From Euryodendron excelsum (Eukaryota > Streptophyta > Magnoliopsida > Ericales > Pentaphylacaceae): a stretch of DNA of 64,000 nt. Below the pieces are notes generated by a model, which was not told where the DNA came from, did not search any database, and saw only the letters and a list, made by a program, of their open reading frames with translations. The stretch covers positions 8,545,001 through 8,609,000 of the forward strand of contig CM065386.1 of NCBI GenBank assembly GCA_033060915.1, in the 5' to 3' direction. Position numbers and translations under genes: made by a program. Positions 1 to 10,353 of the stretch are shown here, piece after piece; position 1 is the stretch's first letter; each line of letters begins with the position of its first letter.

Positions 1-1
1 C

Positions 2-421
2 ACCGGCTTCTGCTTCTTTCTAGGCGACTCTCTTATCTCTTGGCGTAGTAAGAAGCAGACCCTTGTTGCTCGTTCTAGCACTGAGGCTGAGTACCGTGCT
101 CTTGCTGACGCCACACAGGAACTCCTTTGGATTCGGTGGCTTCTTCAGGACATGGGCGTCCAACACTCTAGGGCTACTGTGCTTCATTGTGACAATCGTA
201 GTGCCATACTGATTGCTCATAATGATGTCTTTCATGATCGTACCAAGCATATTGAGATTGATTGTCACTTCATTCGCCAGCATGTGGTTCGCGGTGCGGT
301 CCATCTTCTTCCTATTTCTTCTGCTGACCAGCCCGCTGATATATTCACCAAGTCTCTTCTACCTGGTCGGTTTAATGTTCTCGTCACCAAACTCAAGTTG
401 GTCTCTGTTAAACCTCCTTGA
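2..421 (+). CDS. Ty1-copia polyprotein, C-terminal RNase H end (partial)
   Basis: This is the last 139 codons of a Ty1-copia retrotransposon polyprotein; the rest lies left of the window. The frame is open from base 2 to TGA at 419-421. It reads as the RNase H domain that degrades the RNA strand during reverse transcription: SSTEAEY carries the conserved acidic residue, CDNRSA the next Asp, and the KHIEIDCHFIR stretch is the usual copia RNase H tail, followed by HVVRG and the D-x-FTK closing motif (ADIFTKSL). No frameshift or stop is seen, so this part looks recently active or recently inserted. A purine tract (GAGGGGAGG, about 426-434) lies immediately downstream and abuts the 3' LTR, exactly as expected for a copia polypurine tract. 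Identification as copia is firm; the lineage is not determined. Confidence 0.93.
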   Translation, partial: TGFCFFLGDSLISWRSKKQTLVARSSTEAEYRALADATQELLWIRWLLQDMGVQHSRATVLHCDNRSAILIAHNDVFHDRTKHIEIDCHFIRQHVVRGAVHLLPISSADQPADIFTKSLLPGRFNVLVTKLKLVSVKPP

Positions 422-434
422 GTTTGAGGGGAGG

Positions 435-596
435 TGTTGATATATATATATGTATATAGCCTGGGGGTAGTTTAGTCTTTTTATCTCTTTCTAGGGTTAG
501 CCTATATATATGTTGTTTCTATTGATTGTACTTTACTGCTTTTGATATATACAAATTTATATTTTTCTCTCTCCGTCTCTTTCTTCATCTTCAACA
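435..596 (+). mobile_element. 3' LTR of the copia element (162 bp)
   Basis: The sequence starts TGTTGA immediately after the polypurine tract and ends TCAACA, a six-base perfect inverted terminal repeat with canonical TG...CA ends. It contains a TATA-like stretch near 500-512. Its length is short for a plant LTR but within the range known for small copia lineages. The flanking base composition (TA repeats) makes the target-site duplication undecidable here, and the 5' flank is outside the window. Confidence 0.88.
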
Positions 597-1346
597 ATAT
601 ATATATATATATTATATATATATCTTCATCATTCTAACCATTATTAAGGCCAAACACAGCACTGAATGGATCAGAGTATCTTTATTAACTATCAATGACT
701 CAGGAAAATATGTGAGGCGCAATAGTCCACGTAATTTTTAATTCAGAGCAAAGTTTAATATGGTTTTTTACAAATGAACTGGCATCTAGTGGTATCATTG
801 TTTGTAAATCTGTTCAAAAGCTCTCTCTCTCTCTCTCTCTCTCTCTGCTGGCAACTGTGGTTCTGGGTGTTGCTCAATATTGCCTGCCATTCTGATGCAC
901 TTCAATTAGCAGCTTGTCTTCTTCCTCTCTCTTCCCCTCATGTTACGTGTTATTCTGTAGATCTGGGTACTCCTACGATTTTAAAGAATATATATATATC
1001 TTCTGTTGATGCTCTCTGTATGCTGTTTGATAATTCAATTGAAAAAAAGAACGGAGAAAGGAAGAAAGAAGAAAATGAAAGGAAAATCCAAACTTATTTG
1101 TGCTCAAAAATGTCTTTGCAAGAGTACACGAGAAAAATTAAATGGTTTTGAATTCTGGGAGACAGTATCACTTATCCCCTGGATCTCCATAGTCCTTTCA
1201 GCAGAACCACAGGCTTATTCAGATTTGTGGTATTGAGAAGTGATTATCCCAAACATTATACCATACAACAAAACAGAGAAATATTTTTGGACAAGTTAAT
1301 AACAAAAGTTACTCGTGCATACATTCTCATATGTATATATACACGC

Positions 1347-1377
<31 letters not shown>

Positions 1378-1408
1378 GAGAGAAACAAGGTTACAAAACC
1401 AAAGAACG
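597..1408. other. 3' flank of m1; no gene
   Basis: The stretch holds (TA)n at 598-622, (CT)n at 822-846 and (GA)n at 1347-1383. From about 945 onward it is recognisably similar to 32635-33010, the equivalent flank of m3: both carry a TTTGATAATTCAATTGAA stretch, TGGATCTCCATAGTC, a CCATACA...AGAGAAATATTT stretch and then (GA)n just before the minus-strand gene. This is the left part of duplicated copy 1. The open frames here are low-complexity and not conserved in the duplicate. Confidence 0.6.
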
Positions 1409-1813
1409 TTAGTATCTTAGATCCATTACCTGCTGGGACATGGATGGTCGCCGGAAAAAGATTCTTGACATGGCCCAAAGCAACAAAGCCAGAGCGGAGG
1501 TCATGGAAGCCATGGAAGAGCACTCGCAGAACTTGGCAACGAAGGACCTGTCATGGATTAACAAGGCGCTCAACGATCCGGCGAAGGCAAAGATAAGGCA
1601 CACTACAAAAGCATGGAAAGTGGATGGGAGTCCTTTAAATACGAGGGTTGGAACCGGGCTTCCATTTATGACTTCAGATGGAACTATGACGAGAACCGTG
1701 GCTATGGTGAAGGAAGCCACCAAGATGGATTCCAAGATGCTGGTTTGGATGGGTGGCATAGAGCTGAACTTGTAGCCATCTGGGAGGGTTGCAACGGCTC
1801 CTCCGGACACCAT
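1409..1813 (-). CDS. m1: small three-helix membrane protein, type I
   Basis: This is an uncharacterised 134 aa protein. Hydrophobic helices are at about residues 27-45, 68-86 and 101-119. Between the first two lies NGSPVPTLVFKGLPSTFHAF, the segment most strongly shared with m2, m3 and m4. After helix 2 comes LLIHDRSFVAKFCECSSMASM, also shared. No signal peptide or soluble domain is seen. I chose the ATG at 1813 because it is the first in-frame ATG and aligns with the start of m3; the frame stays open upstream but only from a TTG. The last 15 residues (RRPSMSQQVMDLRY end) differ from m3, which stops earlier. Closest relative in the window is m3. Gene A lies divergently 7.6 kb away. A (TA)n tract at 1867-1887 sits where a TATA element is expected. 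Function unknown; the layout distantly recalls the plant PGG membrane domain but lacks a PGG motif. Confidence 0.68.
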   Translation of the reverse strand: MVSGGAVATLPDGYKFSSMPPIQTSILESILVASFTIATVLVIVPSEVINGSPVPTLVFKGLPSTFHAFVVCLIFAFAGSLSALLIHDRSFVAKFCECSSMASMTSALALLLWAMSRIFFRRPSMSQQVMDLRY

Positions 1814-1864
1814 TGTTTCACATGTTATGCGGAGGAAATGTGACGTTGGTTGATACACACACAA

Positions 1865-3666
1865 ATGTATATATATATATATATATAATGTGTTTGTGGT
1901 TATCTATGTATATGTATATCATAATAACCTCTAACAGGATTCATGATAAACCTTCGGCAGATTGAGTGAAGATTAAGGTGAATGGAAAAGAGTGCAAACG
2001 ACTCCGTAGACTTAGATTTAAAGCTATCCTTCAATTTCGCGCAGGCGGAGATATGATATTTAGGAAAAATTGTTCCTTGTTAGACTGTATTTTGATTTTT
2101 TTTATTAATTGAATATTATGATTAATTTTAAAATTTATATAGTCTCTTATTTCACATAAATTAAACAATTAGTAAGTGAAAACTTGGGATGACTTAAAAA
2201 AATTTATAGTACTCCGTACTTAAAGAGATTTGAAGGTTACAACCTTCTTTCAGCCCAAAATTTTTATCACTAACCTAACCCCTTGGAATGGATTTGTATT
2301 TTTGTATTCATGGTGGGTCCCACGTAAGTCGAATATATACTTAAAATCACAATGCGGCATCCTTTAGTCTGTGGGATCCACAAGGAGGGTGGAGATTGTG
2401 ATGATATTCATGATTCTTCATTGAGAGCCGAGGAGTGGTGGGCTCAGCTTCATTTGCTCTTAATGCTAAAAAATTATTTCGATCTCTTGGAGAATTGTGG
2501 TGGGCGTAGCTGAAAGTCTTTTACAAAAAAGACTTTATAGAGGGGACAAGGACTTTCAAAATAAAATTGGTATTTAGTAAATATTTAATTGAAAAGTTCT
2601 TTAAAATTAAAAAGTACTTTCACTGCATAAATATATATTTGGTAGCCACATTTCAAAAGTTTTAAATGGTTTCTAATTGAAAATATCATCCATCAATATT
2701 AATCTTCACCAAGATCATCTATTTAATATAACTATATTTAATAACCACAGAGAACTTAGAAGCAAAAAGTAGTTATATGCAAATTTGAGTCATGAAAACA
2801 AATCAATTGTAATAAAATAGGAAGACTAGTATTTATATTGTTTTCATCTTGTAATAGTAACAAGGCAATTAAAATACACCCTCAATTAGTTATAATAGTA
2901 ATAAAATAAAATAATTACAAATCCAAATAAGTATTATATACTTGCGATGGAGCTGTGAGGAGTGACCTTTAATGCATCTATGTATGACAAAACGATACTG
3001 TGGGCTTTGTTATCATACTGATCTGACTATGGTCATTTTAGCTTAAAATTTTCAAATTACAGATTTTTTTGAGGCTTCAATGGAACAGGGGACCCACTCG
3101 TACCTCCAGAAAATCCATCTCTCTCTCTCTCTCTCTGTCATACATATATTGAAGTCGACAATATTTTTCATATAGCCAGATTTATATAGATATGTATACA
3201 CTACAATATGCATATATCTATATATATATATATATATGTAGAGAAAAATCTACAAAGACGTCCATGGAATGTTGCTGCAAGGACCACTATAGATGTCTGA
3301 TGTTACGTATTAATGAGTTAGGTTTGTAAATGTTACGATATAAAAGGGTATAATAGTCTGCTTGTAACAAAAAAATAGAGCTGTTATGAGATATTTAAAA
3401 GATAGCTTAAAATGAATTCTGACTTGGTGAGAAGTGGACCGGAAAGTCATTTATGAAGCCACCCTGAACAACTTATTTGGAAGCCACTTTTGAGAGCCTA
3501 TGACTTTTGGTGGAAGCCCTTCTACAAACTTCACCAAAATTTTTTTGTTTCAGAAGGACTTCTGTGATTAGGAAGGATTTTAAAAAGTCCCATCAAACAC
3601 TAAACTAAGTTTGCCGAACCCGGGACAATAATTTAGGTGAGTGACTGAATAAAGCTATAAAAGTCC
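1865..3666. other. Intergenic, AT-rich; no gene seen
   Basis: There is no convincing open frame. Contents are microsatellites ((TA)n near 1867-1887 and 3214-3237, (CT)n 3116-3136) and AT-rich filler. The block 3301-3369 begins TGTTACGTA and ends TTGTAACA and faintly resembles the start of the solo LTR that follows, but no target duplication is visible, so I do not call it an element. Confidence 0.5.
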
Positions 3667-4042
3667 TTATGTGTTACGTAATGAATGAGGTAATAGATAG
3701 ATGACCGCCCCAACTTGTTTGTCGTCTCTATTGTTAGCCGACCCAACTCCTGCCCGCACTGACTCTAAATTATTATAAATATAGGAGTCGAGAGAGATAG
3801 TTCAAAATATAAGAAAAAAAAAAATAAAAAAATAAAAAAAATTAAAATAGATAAATTTTTAATAATTATATTGTATTCTATTTAGTCTTGTATTATTAAT
3901 AAAGTCTTGAGTTTTAAAAAATTATATTTAATTATTTTAAAAAATTAATATGATAAATATTTGTATTTTTAAAAATTATTTTTTATACTTTATGTTAAAT
4001 TATTTTATCTCTTTTATATTATTTTAGTTTTATAACATTATG
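3667..4042 (+). mobile_element. 366 bp solo LTR with 5 bp target duplication
   Basis: The inserted segment is 3672-4037. It starts TGTTA and ends TAACA (perfect inverted ends with TG...CA) and is flanked by the direct repeat TTATG at 3667-3671 and 4038-4042. A TATA-like TTATAAATATA lies near 3771-3782, implying plus orientation. The call is strengthened by an empty site: the locally duplicated sequence around 5455-5475 is continuous across this point (AAAGTCCTCATGAAACTTC) with nothing inserted. The element has no coding capacity. Lineage is not determined. Confidence 0.85.
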
Positions 4043-4910
4043 AAACTTCGTCGAAAGTAATTAAATTTGCCGAACCCGCCCAAGCGTTTTGACCCAGTAA
4101 TCTCATCCATCACTAAAAGAAGAGAACAATACAAGGTTGGTGGGGTAGGTGCTTAGATTAGCTCTTTAAAACCGCCTCGTACTGTTATGGCATGTTTGGA
4201 AAGAGATAAAATTGAGTTGTGGGGGCCACAAGTTAATTAGTTTCACACCATGGTATATTTGGTAAATGCAATAAAAAAATATGTTGAATCCGCATTCATC
4301 GGAGAAAAGTAGAGATAACAGGGGATAGGGATCCGACCCAACCTACTCTATTTGAAAAAGTTACGGAGGATTCAAAATGCTACATGACTTCACCTTGTTA
4401 TACACACTGTTTTAAAAAATACACCATTTTTTTTTAAAGTGGAAGTTTCAACCTGGTACCGGCAATAGAAAACAAAGAGGGGAATCTAAGCTTAAGACAC
4501 GATTACGAGTTTTTACATAAAATTTAATTATATTATATATACATCATAAAGTTAATTATGATTATAATTTTAGAATGATTTAAGATGAATTTATAATAAA
4601 TTATTAAAAAAAAGTATAATTTTGTATATTTATCCTTTGAAAAAGACAACACGTTTGTCATATGTGAATTTTACTTCTATTTTTTAAACAAAAGTTAATA
4701 AAAATTTAACACTACAACAAATTAAAAATATAAGAGTTTAATTATTACAATTAAAAATAACTAACTTGAAATAAAATTTATTATAAAATACACTAGTACA
4801 AAGTATAATTAATCCCTTTTTTTGGTTTCATTCTTCGCCGCCTATATAACGATGCTTGCAGACTAAAGTTCATTTTTGAAAGACCTTCTAATTCAACCGG
4901 CTTTAACCAG

Positions 4911-5445
4911 TTGCAAGTTTAGGGTAGTACACGTGTCTAAATAAGAGAGCAGAATCAAATTTCAAACTGTTCAGATCAAGGTTGCTAGTCTTCTCCCTCT
5001 TTAATTTTGAACAGCCTAATCCTATACAAAACTATTTTTTTCCATATTTTTTTAATATAGAATCATGTAGTTATTTTTCATTTTTTGAGTTTAAATTAAA
5101 ATACACATTATTTTAAGTCATAATTTAAAAAAAAAAAATCTAACTGGGACATTGTTATGATAATGCTATTAGGATTCTAGAGTTTTCTGAATAAACAACT
5201 GTGCGAATAGAATTCTACTTTTGAAAATATATGTGAACATGAGAGCTAAGAATTGGAGAAAGTTAGGCAAGTGGACCGAGTTGGACAAAGTAAAAAGGAG
5301 AAATTTGAGAGAAATTTCCTACCTAGCATTGATGTTGTCCAGGTCAAGGGGCCCATGTTACAGCTAGAAAAGATGCTAGAAGGCAATGGTTTAGACAATG
5401 AATGTTTGAGATCATTTCAAAGGGCAATAATTTAGGTGAGAGACT
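4911..5445 (+). repeat. Segment shared with copy 2 (36520-37080)
   Basis: Two landmarks recur in the same order in both places: GTTTAGGGTAGTACACGTGTC (4915 and 36524) and, further on, a GGGGCCC...GATCATTTCAA-GG-CAATAATT stretch (5348-5432 and 36978-37073). The spacing is similar. They are non-coding landmarks of the large tandem duplication. Confidence 0.7.
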
Positions 5446-5725
5446 GAATAAAGCTATTAAAGTCCTCATGAAACTTCACGGAAAGTAATAAAGTTTGCTG
5501 AACCCGCCCAAGCGTTTTGACACAATCATCTCAACCATCACAAAAGAAGAGAACAATACAGGGGTGGTGGGGTAGGTGCTTAGACTAGCTCTTTAAAACC
5601 GCCTCGTACTGTTGTGGCATGTTTGGAAAGAGAGAAAATTAAGTTGTGGGGGCCACACGTTAATTAGTTTCACACCATGGCATATTTGGTAAATGCAATA
5701 AAAAAATATGTTGAATCCACATTCA
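5418..5725 (+). repeat. Second copy of a local duplication (pairs with 3610-4305)
   Basis: About 300 bp here match 3615-3671 plus 4038-4305 at high similarity, including GAACCCGCCCAAGCGTTTTGA, AAAACCGCCTCGTACTGTT and GTTAATTAGTTTCACACCATGG. The first copy is split by the 366 bp solo LTR, so the duplication happened before that insertion (or the copy was made from an empty allele). Confidence 0.85.
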
Positions 5726-5729
5726 TTTG

Positions 5730-7380
5730 AGAAAGGTGCAGAAAACCTAAGCTAAAGCTAAACCAAGGAGCTAGGTTCTGGTTTTTGATCTGATTAATCC
5801 CATTTTTTAAGTTTCCCAAACAGCTCCTTAAAGTTCGGTAATACCGTAATACTTCAAGCTTAGGACTAAGAGAGATGGAAAGTTTGTGAAAAGAGAGAGA
5901 TGCCTTGGCATTGAATCTATCTGGCCGGCCTATGTTAGTTAAACTTAGCTTCAGAGGTTTTGTTGTGAAATAAATTCGACCTCCAGTCATTTAACTCATG
6001 GGCATACTCACTTTTTTTTTGGTCCTTTTCTCTTGTAGACCCGATAATAAAGTAATTGAATCCCTAACACATTTTGATATGTTTGCAAGAAAAGAAAAGA
6101 GAAGATAACATAAGTAGCAAAGAGAGAGAGAAGAAAATTAAAAGAAATGATAGTGTTATGCTTCCTTGTTTTTTGGATAACTAAGAGAGATAATTTTACG
6201 TGGTGTTTGAATTAAAGATTTAGCGGGAGAAAGAAAAATGACAAGGATATAAAATTACATGGTAGATTTGATTGTTAGACAAAGTGAAAGATAAAAGAAC
6301 AAAAAAAAAAAAATTTAAAATCTCTCATTTTATTTATTTTTTCCTCTCATTTTTTTTATTATAATAAATTGGGGTTGTAAACATAATATTAAAAAAGTTA
6401 CAGCCGGTTTGAAACTTGGGAGAGGAAACGAAAGAGAAGGAAAAGGAAGAAAGAAAAATTATTTTTGCTTCTCTATTTAATTTTGTAAAAAACCGAAAAA
6501 GAAAAAAAAAGGACAAAAGAGAGAGAAAGAGAGAAGGTGTGTGTTAGAATCAAACAAGGCAGGACAAGACAAATATATTGCTATTCTTTTTTTCTTGTTT
6601 GGAAAGAGAAGAAATGACAAAAAAGTGCTCGTGTGAATAGAAGTAGTAAAAGAAGAAATTAATTATTATAAAAACTAGAAGTTAAAAGAGTAATTAATAA
6701 TATCTCTCCATCTCTTCTCACATTTGGAGATATATAATCCAATATGGTCACTAAGTGATTTCTTTTCCGCTTCATCTCTCATCCACTCATTCCTCTGTAC
6801 TCCAAATGTGCAGCCCAATCTCTCCGTCGATATTTTTTTTCTTTTCCATCCAAATTCACTAACACTCCGTTAAAAACTCAGATTTTCGATGAAAAAAAAA
6901 TAAATAAAAAAAAATTGAATAAAATGTAAGAGTAATTTTGTTTTAATTTCTATTATGTTTTTCTTTTCATTTACTTTTTTAACCGAAAATTCAGATTTTA
7001 AATGAAACATAAATCCAAATGGATTATGAGATTGAGATGTCAACTGAAAACAACCTAACTTACTAGGTCAAGTTTTTGTGACAATCTTAAGTGGTCTTTC
7101 ATTTGACAACTTTGTTTTGGGCCCATGCAAGTTGGGATTTTTTTCCCTGTATTTTTATTTTTTCTTTCCAATGGGCAAGGGAGTTCTAACCTTTGCACTC
7201 GTTCCATGGTGATTTGAGATACTAATAGCCTAATTGGGCCGTGGTGAATAGCTAAAGAGTTTCAAAATATCATTAAGTTTGCCTCCTTAATTATCTCACG
7301 ATTCAATCTTGAGCAAGCTTTCTAAACTAATATTAGGCAAATTATGAGCTTGATTTGGTCTTCAATCCAGATCTTCTACA
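5730..7380. other. Intergenic; pyrimidine-rich foldback remnants, no gene
   Basis: The stretch contains AT-rich DNA with purine/pyrimidine-skewed blocks (6100-6130, 6300-6540) that resemble the arms of the foldback MITEs called elsewhere in the window. The open frames are low-complexity and have no recognisable domain. Confidence 0.4.
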
Positions 7381-7465
7381 TTGTTGATGTACACACCATT
7401 TCGTGTCTTTTGGACTCCAAGAGGAAATAATAAGGAAAAGAGTCTGGGCTTGTCGACCACTCATT

Positions 7466-7504
<39 letters not shown>

Positions 7505-7605
7505 GGAGGGAAATGCATGGAAATTCCTGGGAAGTATCTATCTTTATCATGCTGATGGCTCAGAGACTGACTCAGACAGGTGAGACCTACCTAGGTGTTT
7601 GAGAT
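7381..7605 (+). repeat. Segment shared with copy 2 (38065-38265)
   Basis: Similarity covers TTGTTGATGTACACA, GTCGACCACTCATTTAGA, GCATGGAAATTCCT-GGAAG and TTTATCATGCT-ATGGCT, ending near GTGAGACCTACC. The copy here is expanded by (GA)n at 7469-7496. It is a positional marker of the tandem duplication; not coding. Confidence 0.75.
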
Positions 7606-7607
7606 TA

Positions 7608-7802
7608 ACGCTGTGTTTAATACTTGAGGAGAGAAAGAGAAAAGGAAATGATTATTTTTTATTTTTGTTTGATTTGTAGCGTAAAAAGTTAGTTTTCTTC
7701 AATTTTTTTTTTTTAAAATGAAACTAGGAGAGGATCTAATTTTTCCTCTCATTTCTCCTTCCCTTCCTTTATATTTCCCTTCCATGAGTATCAAACGCAC
7801 TA
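7608..7802. mobile_element. Foldback MITE
   Basis: The left end (GTGTTTAATACTTGAGG) and the right end (CATGAGTATCAAACGCAC) are inverted repeats of each other, with purine-rich left and pyrimidine-rich right arms. There is no coding capacity. The block 35872-36164 is a similar element. Confidence 0.5.
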
Positions 7803-8634
7803 AGGGTAAAGGAGGGGAGACCTTACTATGATTATTGTTATTCTCATAATCGGTACTAATAAAAACTTAATCAACCATTTTTTCCTTCAACTCTCGACGT
7901 GTTATTGGGCAACAGGTTGTGTTAAACACTAGGCCGCCTTCAAAGCCAGTGCTCATTTCCGATCAAGATACTGTACACAAAGTGCTTTCCAAAGAGGCCT
8001 TTATTTGCAAATTAGAACTTTTTTTGAAGGGAAAGTTTTTTCCTTGTATTTATTGGAGAATGAAACTGCTTGGATCCTCTATGGAATTAAGTGAATGAAT
8101 TTGGGTTAGATCAATGAGATTTGTACGTGTGGTTGAAGAAATGGCTCATGGTATCCATTCTATGTCATCCTCCATTATTAGTACATCTCAGTTTGTAATT
8201 CAATTACGTGTTGTATACAAAATTGAGAGGCAGGCATGCAATTAGAAATGTCTCGTGTTTTTTTCTCTACCCCAAACTTAAGCAGCTTCTTAAATGAAAG
8301 ACTATTGAATGTGCATTTTTTTTTTTTTGTTAAAGCTATATAAATAAGGTGTTTCTTCACTGTTTATACTTGTTCTTTTTATTTTTATTTGTACAGAATG
8401 TATTTACCAAGAACAAAATTTAAAGAAAAAGAGGAGAAAACAATTCTATCAACTGAGCTACCTTAGCAACAGACTGGATCACAGAGCCTTTACTCTTACA
8501 GAATCTTTTTTTTAATTTTTTATTTGGGGTAAAAAGGAGAGAGACCAGAGGGAAGGGTGAAGGGTGAGTTGAATCCATGATCACAATCATCATGGGTGAG
8601 ACGTCACTACCAATAGGCAAACCCTTATTTTCTT

Positions 8635-8775
8635 ACAGAATTTTAATATAGAAAATTTTGCCAAAATGAAGTGGCAATGTCATTCTCAAAATTATAAAAA
8701 AAAATCTTGAAATTTTTTATTTAAAATAAAAAGACCATAAATAGCTATATCAAAAATTCTGTTGGTAGAGCATCA
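8635..8775 (-). mobile_element. Small MITE, family also at 11535, 17664, 20005, 57040
   Basis: The minus strand reads TAATGATGCTCTACCAACAGAATTTTT and later ATTGCCACTTCATTTTGG, which parallels the TAATGCTATACAAACAGAAA and TGTCACATCATTCTGG stretches of the copy at 17664-17862. It is a non-coding repeat of about 140-200 bp; boundaries are approximate. Confidence 0.45.
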
Positions 8776-9405
8776 TTACTCAAAACCAAACCACAAAACT
8801 TCGGTAGTAATGCCATGCAATTATGAATTCTAAGGATTTGAAATTTCTTTTTTTGGGTTTCTGTTCAAAAGGTAAAAGAAGAAAAGGAACAATCTTAAAC
8901 CGACCTCGTCGCTTGAAGACAGTTCAGAGTATGAATGGTTGGTGGAGACCATCGTACGAAACTCCTGCCTGCAGATATTGTTGTTTCATTTAAGTGGACA
9001 GACTTTGGTTTTGACCCCATGGAAGGGATGTAAATACAAAGCTTATCATGTGAGGCAAAGTGAAGGAGAAGCTGTTCAATATAAATTTTTTTGGGTTATG
9101 CGATTAGTTTATACATATCTTGATTAATTTTCTGTTCAATTTAATCAAATATAGGTCTACTGACGCTTTTAGGGTTCATCCCCTTTGAAGAAAAGGAGAA
9201 AGCAGACACTCACCCACGAGCCTCCTTAGTACTCGTTTTTGGTGGTGGTCTTAAGACGAAACTTCATCGGCAAGAAATCTTTCTTTTTCTTTTTTCCTCT
9301 TCCTATTTCCATCCGGGTAATTATAGAAGTATCATTCACCAACAGAAGCCTTCTCCCACCATTCAACTCAACCCTGCAGAATCAGTGCGTACTTAGTGAA
9401 ACATT

Positions 9406-10353
9406 ATGGTTACAGTAATGAGCGTTTGTTTGTTCGTAGTTTCGTTCTCTTTGATGGCTTCATTAGTAGCAACCTCTTTGGCAAATAACTCCTTGGCTAA
9501 GCCTACTGACGCTTCTCTCTCACTCCACCAGGTCGATCAGCCACCATCATCATCTTGCTCAACATCCGGAGATCCGCAGGACGGCCGACCAAACATCGAA
9601 TCTTCATTTTCCGATGATTCCGCTCCTCTAATACCCAATGAACCACCGTCGCCGCCTCCGCCTAGTACTAAAACTATTTTGAGTACTACTCCTGCTGCTG
9701 TTACTTTCTCTACTACCGCCGCGAGCCATAACTCACAATCTTCCTCCTCCTTGTGTCCATCCAACTCCCATACCAGTTTGTCTTTACCCCTGGCAAGCGG
9801 CAATTCTAATTCCAATTCCAATTTCAATTCTAATTCTATGCAGCCTCAGAACACATTAATGCATGATCAGGCACCCCAGATCAGCTCTGTCACTCCTAAT
9901 CACCCCAATATTCCTTCTGACGACCACATCATTGATATGGGGCCGCCTGCAAACAACCCACCGGCCTTTGATAATAGACCTGTGATGCCGGGAAAGACCT
10001 TCCTTGGGCTCACATTCCAAGCAGTTTTAGGCCTCATGGTATTCGGTTTCCAAGGACCGTCGTCGTCTTCTTCTTCATCTTCTTCTTCTTCCAATAATGT
10101 GTACGAGAGAACCCTTGAAATTGTTGAGGCTGCTATGGCGGTTGGTTTCACATGTACCTTGATTGGGATTTTGCTGCGCCACGCCTACCCACTGGTGGCG
10201 CGCTACATAGAGTATGCCGGTGCATTTGCTGCATCATTTGGCTTCTTTGGTATCGCAACCATGTTCCTCCCAGATAACGTCAATTGGATCATCTGGCCAG
10301 CCGGCCTTCTCCTCTTGGCAGCTTTTATCCTAGCCCTCTTCAAAATGAGGTAA
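9406..10353 (+). CDS. Gene A: secreted-type Ser/Pro-rich protein with four C-terminal membrane helices
   Basis: This is a single-exon, uncharacterised 315 aa protein. Residues 1-26 form a signal peptide (hydrophobic, then ATSLANNS). Residues 27-190 are low-complexity, rich in Ser, Pro and Asn, with SPPPPS at 82-87, an NSNSNSNFNSNS run near 133-144 and DDHIIDM at 172-178. The C-terminal block starts at GKTFLGLTFQA: helices at about 198-215, 240-257, 267-288 and 295-312, with a poly-Ser loop (219-229) between the first two, and the tail KMR. B and C share this layout, but A lacks the QSGQ...YPTRG segment and has GLMVFGFQG where they have ALMIFHFQG, so it is the outgroup of the three. The ATG at 9406 is the first in frame and places the signal peptide correctly. 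The poly-Ser tract is encoded by a TCN microsatellite and could vary in length. It is head-to-head with m1. Function unknown; probably a membrane protein with an exposed flexible N-terminal region. Confidence 0.82.
   Translation: MVTVMSVCLFVVSFSLMASLVATSLANNSLAKPTDASLSLHQVDQPPSSSCSTSGDPQDGRPNIESSFSDDSAPLIPNEPPSPPPPSTKTILSTTPAAVTFSTTAASHNSQSSSSLCPSNSHTSLSLPLASGNSNSNSNFNSNSMQPQNTLMHDQAPQISSVTPNHPNIPSDDHIIDMGPPANNPPAFDNRPVMPGKTFLGLTFQAVLGLMVFGFQGPSSSSSSSSSSSNNVYERTLEIVEAAMAVGFTCTLIGILLRHAYPLVARYIEYAGAFAASFGFFGIATMFLPDNVNWIIWPAGLLLLAAFILALFKMR

Noticed and set aside
1440..1775. Long plus-strand open frame opposite m1 (and similar ones opposite m2 and m4)
   Set aside because: The antisense frame is recognisable in three copies but has an in-frame stop in m3, while the minus-strand frame is open in all four, has a TATA box in m3 and m2, and encodes a consistent membrane protein.
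3301..3369. Tiny element with TGTTACGTA...TTGTAACA ends
   Set aside because: No target duplication, very short, and only the first 20 bases resemble the solo LTR at 3672.
8931..8960. Possible N-terminal fragment of a gene C-like protein (ATGAATGGTTGGTGG)
   Set aside because: Similarity to the start of gene C ends after about 12 bases; chance is the simplest explanation.
9537..9827. Minus-strand frame inside gene A, rich in Glu/Gly
   Set aside because: Shadow of the Ser/Pro-rich coding strand; no counterpart in B or C beyond composition.
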